NCBI GenBank assembly: GCA_016222805.1
Contig: JACRQG010000006.1
Coordinates: forward strand, 3,538 to 67,537
Length of the DNA: 64,000 nucleotides
Reading direction: 5' to 3'
From: Verrucomicrobiota bacterium
GTDB lineage: Bacteria; Verrucomicrobiota; Verrucomicrobiia; Opitutales; Opitutaceae
Each line of letters starts with the position of its first letter. The first letter of the stretch is position 1. Under the pieces are notes generated by a model. The model had not been told where the DNA came from. It did not search any database and saw nothing but the letters and a program-made list of their open reading frames with translations. Positions 58,849-64,000 of the stretch are shown here, piece after piece. Both the position numbers and the translations under genes were made by a program.

Positions 58849-61350
58849 TCAGGAGCGCGTGGTGAACTCGTGGAGGTTGAGCAGGACGCGGGCGACGTGG
58901 GTCCAGGCGGCCAGCTCGGCGGTCGCGGCGACGTCGAGGCCGGCGGGTAACGGGGCCCCGCCGGTGGCGAGCAGGGCGGCCGCCGCGGCCGGGTCGGCGC
59001 GGTACGTGCGGAGGTGCTCATCGAGGAGGGCGAGGATGGGTCGGGTTTCCTCCGCCCGCGGCCCACGTTGCAGGGCGGCGCGCCAGGCCCAGGTCAGGCG
59101 TCCGTCGATCCCGCTCCCGCCTTCGCGGAGGATGCGGGTGGCAAAGGCCCGTGCCGCCTCGACGTAGGTCGGATCATTGAGCAGCACCAGGGCCTGCTGT
59201 GGAAGGTTCGAGCGGGTGCGTTCGGCGGCGCATTCCTCACGGCTCGGGGCGTCGAAGGCCAGCAGGCTGGGATGCAGGAAGGTGCGCTGCCACCACACGT
59301 AGAGGCCGCGGCGATACTGCGCGTCGCCGCGATCGGGTTCATACTCACGCGGCGGGAAGTTGAGGTTCTCCCAGTAACGGGCGGGTTGGTAGGGCTTCAC
59401 GCTCGGGCCGCCGATCTGCGGCGAGAGCAGTCCGGCCACGGCCAGTGCGCGATCCCGTACCAACTCGGCCTCGACGCGATGACGGCCCTGCCGCGCCAGT
59501 TCGCGATTCTCCGGGTCCGCGGCGAGTTGTGCGGGCGTGGCGACGGAGCTCCGCCGGTAGGTGGCGCTGAGCACGAGGGTGCGGACGAGGTGCTTCACGT
59601 CCCAGCCGGAGTCGCGGAATTCGCAGGCCAGCCAGTCGAGGAGTTCCGGGTGCCGCGGGGGTTCGCCCTGCGCGCCGAAGTCGCCCGCCACGCGGCTCAG
59701 GCCGAGACCGAAGAACTGCTGCCAGAGCCGGTTCGCGACCACGCGGGCGGTGAGCGGGTTTTCGGGGGACACGAGCCAGCGGGCGAGATCCAGGCGCGAG
59801 GGCTCGCGGTCACCGAAGTCCGGCCGCGGCAGATACGCGGGCAGCGCGGCCCGCACCACCTCGCCGGTTTCGTCGAGGAAGTTGCCGCGGGGCAGAATCC
59901 GCACCGTGCGCTTCTGGGGCGCGGCCTCGGTCACGAGGCAGTGCGGCAGAGAATCGACGAAGGCTTTGCGTGCCTGCTCGGCGGCGGTGACGGCGGCGAG
60001 TTCCTCCCGGCCGACCGCGGCCACCTTGGTGCGAAAATGCGTCCGCAACGTCTGCCGATCGCGCGGCGTGCGGGTCTCGGGCTCCTTCTTCAGCACGGCC
60101 GCGCCGGCCCGCGGCAGGCCGGCGGGCGGCCGGGTTGACGCGGCGGCGACCCACTCCGCCTCGGCGGCATCGAATTGCGGGGTCAGGGCGGCCACCGCAG
60201 CACGGCGGGTGGCCAGTTCGCGATCGAGGGCGGCGAGTTGCGTCTCCTGCTCCGGAGTGGCCAGCAGCATCCCGTCCTCGCGGCGGCCCACGGACGATTC
60301 CTTGATGTCGGCAAAGAAGGCCCCGAGGGAGTAGAAATCCCGTTGGGTGAAGGGATCGTACTTGTGGTCGTGGCACTGGGCGCAGCCGGTGGTCTGGCCG
60401 AGCCAGGCCGCGCCAATGGCGCGCACGCGGTCGGCAAGCATGCGGGCTTCATAGTCCTTTGGCTGCGCGCCTCCCTCCTCAGTGCTGAGCAGGAGGCGGT
60501 TGAACGCCGACCCGAGCCGGGTCTCGCGGCTGGCGTCGGGCAGCAGGTCCCCGGCGATCTGCTCCAGCGTGAAACGGTCGAAGGGCTTGTTGGCGTTGAA
60601 GCTCTGGATCACCCAGTCGCGGTACGGCCAGACGTTGCGTGGGTTGTCGCTGTGGTAGCCGATGGTGTCGGCAAACCGCACGACATCGAGCCAGCCGATC
60701 GCCATGCGCTCGCCGTAGTGCGGACTCGCGAGCAGGCGGTCGACCAGGCGCGCGTAGGCGTCGGGCGCGGGGTCGGCGACAAATGCCTCCACTTCCGCGG
60801 GGGTGGGCAGGAGCCCGGTGAGGTCCGAGGTCACGCGGCGAATCAGCGTGCGGCGGTCCGCCTCGGGCGCGGGTTCGAGGCCGACGGCGGCGAGGCGGCG
60901 AGCGATGAGCGTGTCGATCGCGGCGGGGCCGGGAGGAACGGCCGGCCGCACCGGTGGTTCGTAGGCCCAGTGACGCTGGTAGGCGGCGCCCTGGGCAATC
61001 CAGCGCTCGAGCACCGCGCGATCGCGGGCGGAGAGAGTCTTGTGCGCGTCGGGCGGCGGCATCACCTCGTCGGCGTGCGGCGAGCGGAGGCGCAGCACGA
61101 GTTCGCTCTCGGCCGGCTGACCGGGGACGAAGGCCCGCCGCTCGAGTGCGGCCTCGCGCACATCGAGTCGGAGCTTGGCCTTGCGATGCGAGGCATCCGG
61201 CCCGTGGCAGGGGAAGCAGTTTTCCGCGAGGATGGGGCGGACGTCGCGATTGAACTCTACCTGCGCGGGAACGGGGGCCTCGGCGCCCCGGGCGGGCAGA
61301 GCCAGGGGTGCGAGCAGCAGCAAGGCGGGCACGAGGCGACGGTGGGACAT
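58849..61350 (-). CDS. PSCyt1/DUF1549/DUF1553 cytochrome-like protein
   Basis: 833 residues with a signal peptide (MSHRRLVPALLLLAPLALPARG). Residues ~30-130 form a Planctomycete cytochrome C domain with the haem motif ENCFPCHGPD. The DUF1549 domain follows (RRVTSDLTGLLPTPAEV, FADTIGYHSDN), containing a second CxxCH in TTGCAQCHDHKYDPFTQRDFY. DUF1553 occupies the C-terminal third (RLDLARWLVSPENPLTARVV, NRLWQQFFGLGLSRVAGDFG). It is encoded immediately upstream of the DUF1501 gene on the same strand, the standard pair. Electron transfer for the partner is inferred from the haem motifs. Confidence 0.92.
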   Translation of the reverse strand: MSHRRLVPALLLLAPLALPARGAEAPVPAQVEFNRDVRPILAENCFPCHGPDASHRKAKLRLDVREAALERRAFVPGQPAESELVLRLRSPHADEVMPPPDAHKTLSARDRAVLERWIAQGAAYQRHWAYEPPVRPAVPPGPAAIDTLIARRLAAVGLEPAPEADRRTLIRRVTSDLTGLLPTPAEVEAFVADPAPDAYARLVDRLLASPHYGERMAIGWLDVVRFADTIGYHSDNPRNVWPYRDWVIQSFNANKPFDRFTLEQIAGDLLPDASRETRLGSAFNRLLLSTEEGGAQPKDYEARMLADRVRAIGAAWLGQTTGCAQCHDHKYDPFTQRDFYSLGAFFADIKESSVGRREDGMLLATPEQETQLAALDRELATRRAAVAALTPQFDAAEAEWVAAASTRPPAGLPRAGAAVLKKEPETRTPRDRQTLRTHFRTKVAAVGREELAAVTAAEQARKAFVDSLPHCLVTEAAPQKRTVRILPRGNFLDETGEVVRAALPAYLPRPDFGDREPSRLDLARWLVSPENPLTARVVANRLWQQFFGLGLSRVAGDFGAQGEPPRHPELLDWLACEFRDSGWDVKHLVRTLVLSATYRRSSVATPAQLAADPENRELARQGRHRVEAELVRDRALAVAGLLSPQIGGPSVKPYQPARYWENLNFPPREYEPDRGDAQYRRGLYVWWQRTFLHPSLLAFDAPSREECAAERTRSNLPQQALVLLNDPTYVEAARAFATRILREGGSGIDGRLTWAWRAALQRGPRAEETRPILALLDEHLRTYRADPAAAAALLATGGAPLPAGLDVAATAELAAWTHVARVLLNLHEFTTRS

Positions 61351-61486
61351 CGGCGGGGTGGGGAGCCGCGCGGACCTTGCCGAGGCTGGCCAAGGGAAGC
61401 AACTCCGTGTTGGTGGGGAGCGGTGCGGTGGCGGAGATTTGACTGGCCCCCGGCCGGAACGGTTTCTAGCCCTCAGCCGCCCCACG

Positions 61487-62029
61487 ATGCCCCCTGCCGA
61501 CCCCGAGACCATCCGCTGGTTTGAGGAGGAGGTTCGCCCCCACGAACCCGAGTTGCGCGGCTACCTGCGCGCGCAGTTCCCGGATTATCCCGAACTCGAC
61601 GACGTCGTGCAGGAGACCTACGCGCGGATCCTGCAGGCGCGGGTGCAGCAGGCGCCGTTACGGGCGCCCAAGGCCTACCTGTTCGCGACCGCCCGCAATG
61701 TAATCTACGATTTCTTCCGGCGCCGGCGGGTGGTGGCGATCGACGGCATAGCAGAAATCGAGCTCCTGCCCGTCTTGGAAGACAGGCCCGGCATCGCCGA
61801 GTCTGTCGCCCATGATCAGGAACTTGAACTGCTCGCCGAGGCCATCCAGGCCCTTCCCGAACGCTGCCGTCGCGTGGTGACACTTCGCAAACTGCACGGC
61901 CTTTCCCATCGGGAAATCGCCACCCAGCTCGGCATCGCCGAAAACACGGTCAATGCGCAGGTGGCCCTGGGCGTACTGCGGCTGCGCGACTGGCTCCGCG
62001 CGCGGGGTGTCGGCAATTCCCGGCCATGA
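61487..62029 (+). CDS. ECF-type RNA polymerase sigma factor (FecI-like)
   Basis: 180 residues. Sigma region 2 is ELDDVVQETYARIL with the AYLFATARNVIYDFFRRR helix; region 4 is LPERCRRVVTLRKLHGLSHREIATQLGIAENTVNAQV, typical of the FecI subgroup. The ATG follows a long open frame that has no coding character. It overlaps fecR by ATGA. With the FecR-like and STN-bearing TonB receptor downstream, it forms a cell-surface signalling unit that should turn on the receptor gene when ligand is present. Confidence 0.92.
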   Translation: MPPADPETIRWFEEEVRPHEPELRGYLRAQFPDYPELDDVVQETYARILQARVQQAPLRAPKAYLFATARNVIYDFFRRRRVVAIDGIAEIELLPVLEDRPGIAESVAHDQELELLAEAIQALPERCRRVVTLRKLHGLSHREIATQLGIAENTVNAQVALGVLRLRDWLRARGVGNSRP

Positions 62030-63054
62030 ATCCTCCGCCCGATTCATCGCTTCCGCCCGAGGCCCTCGAGGCCGCCGCCGCCTGCTGGCTCAGTCTGCGC
62101 GACCGCGGCATGTCGCCGGAGGAGACGGCCGCCTTCCTGCGCTGGCTGCAGCAGGATCCGCGGCACGGCGAGGTCTTTGCCGAACTGGAACTCACTTGGC
62201 GGCAATTCGACCGCCTGGCGGCGGTCCCGGCACCGGTTGCCCGGCACGACCCCGATCTGCTGAGGCCGCGTCCGCGCCGCCGCCGGCCTTTTGGCATCCG
62301 ATGGGCGTTGGCGGGTGCCGCCGCGGCGCTGGCCGTCGCAGGCCTTGCCGTGCTGGCTCCTCGTCCAGCCCGGCCGGTGACGGAGACCGAGGTCGGCGCT
62401 TTCCGCCGGTTCGATCTGCCGGACGGATCCGTGGCCCAGCTGAACACCGACAGCGCCCTGGAAGTGGCGTTTGCTCCGGCGGAACGGCGCGTGCGGGTAG
62501 TGCGCGGCGAGGTATTTTTTGCGGTGGCGAAGGATCCTTCTCGGCCATTTTTGGTGGAGGCCGGTCCGGTCACCGTGCGGGCGGTCGGCACCGCGTTCAA
62601 TGTTCGCCACCGCGCCGACGCTGTGGAGGTGCTCGTGACCGAGGGTCGCGTGGCGGTTGGCTCGGCGGGGGCGGCTGATGCGCCCGCCGCCGGTGCACCG
62701 CGGGCGGCCGAACTCGCCGCGGGAGATCGCGCCACCGTGGCAATCATTGCCGGTCGCGCGGCCCCGGGCGCACCCGCCGTCGAGCAGGTCGCCGCCTCCG
62801 CCCGGCAGCGGGCGCTCGCCTGGCAGGAGCGCCGGCTGGAATTCGACGACGTGCCCCTCGCCGAGGTCGTGCGCGAGTTCAACCGCTATAACCCGCGCCA
62901 GCTCGTCATTGCCGACTCTGTGCTCGGCGGGCGGCGGTTCAGCGGGGTGTTTCGCACCGATGGACAGGAACCGTTCGTGCGGCTGCTCGAATCCGGCTTC
63001 GGGGTGCGTGCCGAGGTGCGGGATCGCGAGATCCTGCTGCACGTGAACCGCTGA
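62026..63054 (+). CDS. FecR-like anti-sigma / signal-transducing membrane protein
   Basis: 342 residues. The N-terminal cytoplasmic DUF4880 region has AACWLSLRDRGMSPEETAAF and RHGEVFAELELTW. One membrane helix follows (RWALAGAAAALAVAGLAVLA, ~92-112). The periplasmic FecR domain contains RRFDLPDGSVAQLNTDSALE, VRVVRGEVFFAVAKDPSRPF and GTAFNVRH. The C-terminal DUF4974-like STN-contact domain has FDDVPLAEVVREFNRYNP and SGVFRTDGQEPFVRLL. It should hold or activate the upstream sigma factor according to the state of the outer-membrane receptor. Confidence 0.92.
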   Translation: MNPPPDSSLPPEALEAAAACWLSLRDRGMSPEETAAFLRWLQQDPRHGEVFAELELTWRQFDRLAAVPAPVARHDPDLLRPRPRRRRPFGIRWALAGAAAALAVAGLAVLAPRPARPVTETEVGAFRRFDLPDGSVAQLNTDSALEVAFAPAERRVRVVRGEVFFAVAKDPSRPFLVEAGPVTVRAVGTAFNVRHRADAVEVLVTEGRVAVGSAGAADAPAAGAPRAAELAAGDRATVAIIAGRAAPGAPAVEQVAASARQRALAWQERRLEFDDVPLAEVVREFNRYNPRQLVIADSVLGGRRFSGVFRTDGQEPFVRLLESGFGVRAEVRDREILLHVNR

Positions 63055-63231
63055 CCGGGCCGCGCCCCCGTCACCGTGCTGCTCACGGTCCTATTTCTCC
63101 TGTTCGTCGGCCCGCTGTTGGCGGGTGGGGCGGCCCGGCGCACTTTTTTTCGTGCGGTGCTAGTAGTTTTGCGGGTGCCGACCGTCTGCAGTTCGCCTCC
63201 ACCCGCTGCGGAGGACCCCACACCCACCGGC

Positions 63232-64000
63232 ATGAATCGACTCCCGGCCCCACGCCGTCGACGCCTTTCCCGCGCCCGCGCGGCCACCCGCGCCGCGTTG
63301 CCCGCGGTTCTCGGCGTCGGTGTTCTGCTGCCGGCGGCGGCCGGGTCCGCGGCCGCGCGCCGAAGCTTCGACCTGCCGGCGGGCCCTGCGTCTGTGACAC
63401 TGAAGGCTTTTGCAGCACAGGCCGACGAGCAGGTGCTCTTCACCCCCGATGATGTGCGGGGAGTGCAGACCCGCGCCGTCAGCGGAGAATTCACGCCGCG
63501 CGCGGCGCTCGAACGGATGCTTGGCGGCACGTCGCTGCAGCCGCGATCCGACGCCGCCACCGGAGCCGTGGCCATCGTTGTGCGCCCGGCGCCACCCCCA
63601 GCTCTTTCCCCACCCACCACCGTGCCCTCTTCCACTCCCTTTGCCCGCCTGGCCACCTGGTTTGCCCTGTTGACGGCCGTTGCGCCAACGGGCGCGCAGG
63701 TCACCCCGACAGTACCGCCCAGGGACTCCGTCGAAGTCCTGTCACCTTTCACCGTCAATTCCACCCGCGACCAGGGATTCGTGGCGGCCAGCGCTCTGGC
63801 GGGCGGCCGGCTCGCGACGGATCTCAAGGACACGCCCGCGGCATACTCGGTGCTCACGCGCGACTTCATCGAGGCGTTGAACATCACCAACCTCACGATG
63901 GCCCAGCAGTGGACCACCGGCTTCAATGAAATCGAAGACGACGGCCGCCAGAACCAATTCGGCGATGGCGAACGCGGCCGCCGGACCTTCCGCGGGGTGA
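63232..64000 (+). CDS. TonB-dependent receptor with N-terminal STN domain, 3' end outside window
   Basis: 256 residues are visible from ATG 63232; the frame is open at the window end. A basic N-region (MNRLPAPRRRRLSRARA) and hydrophobic core (PAVLGVGVLLPAAAG) form a signal peptide. The STN domain follows: RRSFDLPAGPASVTLKAFAA, VLFTPDDVRGVQTRAVSGEF, AALERMLGGTSL. After a Pro-rich linker is a second leader-like stretch (FARLATWFALLTAVAPTGAQ), then the plug start (LKDTPAAYSVLTRDFIEALN). A GTG at 63622 in frame could open a second, shorter product. As the third member of the sigma/FecR set it is the likely sensor and ligand importer. Confidence 0.87.
   Translation, partial: MNRLPAPRRRRLSRARAATRAALPAVLGVGVLLPAAAGSAAARRSFDLPAGPASVTLKAFAAQADEQVLFTPDDVRGVQTRAVSGEFTPRAALERMLGGTSLQPRSDAATGAVAIVVRPAPPPALSPPTTVPSSTPFARLATWFALLTAVAPTGAQVTPTVPPRDSVEVLSPFTVNSTRDQGFVAASALAGGRLATDLKDTPAAYSVLTRDFIEALNITNLTMAQQWTTGFNEIEDDGRQNQFGDGERGRRTFRGV

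Overview
The window is GC-rich, densely coded DNA from one strand-mixed bacterial chromosome segment. Several traits point to the Verrucomicrobiota, most likely an Opitutaceae-like lineage: two secreted proteins with VPDSG-type C-terminal sorting signals, a DUF1501 plus DUF1549/DUF1553 cytochrome-like pair, FecI/FecR/STN-TonB signalling, many secreted proteins for pectin-like glycans, and large Ig/beta-rich exported proteins that share a tandem C-terminal module. The taxonomic call is inference; no rRNA or tRNA gene is visible.

Layout. 1-14.0 kb: a truncated hypothetical protein, a tricorn-like S41 protease, a VPDSG-CTERM protein, a beta-helix (pectate-lyase fold) protein, an Ig/tandem-module protein, an acetyl-CoA hydrolase/CoA-transferase and a class C beta-lactamase-like hydrolase. 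14.0-20.5 kb: a seven-gene arsenic operon, arsR - arsC - (arsM-arsD-AhpD fusion) - arsA - FmdB-like cysteine-tailed protein - acr3 - ProC-like reductase, several genes joined by ATGA overlaps. Arsenate would be reduced by ArsC. The As(III) could then be handed by the ArsD domain to ArsA, exported by Acr3, or methylated by the ArsM domain. 20.6-32.7 kb: aldo/keto reductase, GNAT, DUF1294 membrane protein, esterase, small lipoprotein, a second tandem-module protein, a double-SGNH acetylesterase, and an FAD oxidoreductase/golvesin protein coupled to a TonB receptor. 32.8-36.5 kb: nadA-nadC-nadB, the aspartate route to NAD. 36.5-39.2 kb, minus strand: miaB, a membrane protein, gmk. 39.5-49.6 kb: a 2037-residue metalloprotease with Ycf48-like repeats, a metallophosphoesterase, a lytic transglycosylase and an unknown protein. 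49.7-56.3 kb: DAHP synthase, AlkD-like protein, rlmN, PHP phosphoesterase, GH88 hydrolase and a second VPDSG-type protein. 56.7-64 kb: MarC, the DUF1501/DUF1549 pair, and an ECF sigma - FecR - STN/TonB receptor set cut by the window end.

Non-coding structure is rich. A family of 73-75 bp paired-hairpin (REPIN-like) repeats occurs at six places, once inside the translated start of the AlkD-like gene. Two intergenic loci (about 27.6-28.0 and 50.8-51.3 kb) each carry the same three repeat families. Both VPDSG genes are preceded by near-consensus sigma-54 -24/-12 elements. The standout candidates are the arsenic operon with its triple-domain fusion and recurring CC tails, and the sigma-54/VPDSG pairing.
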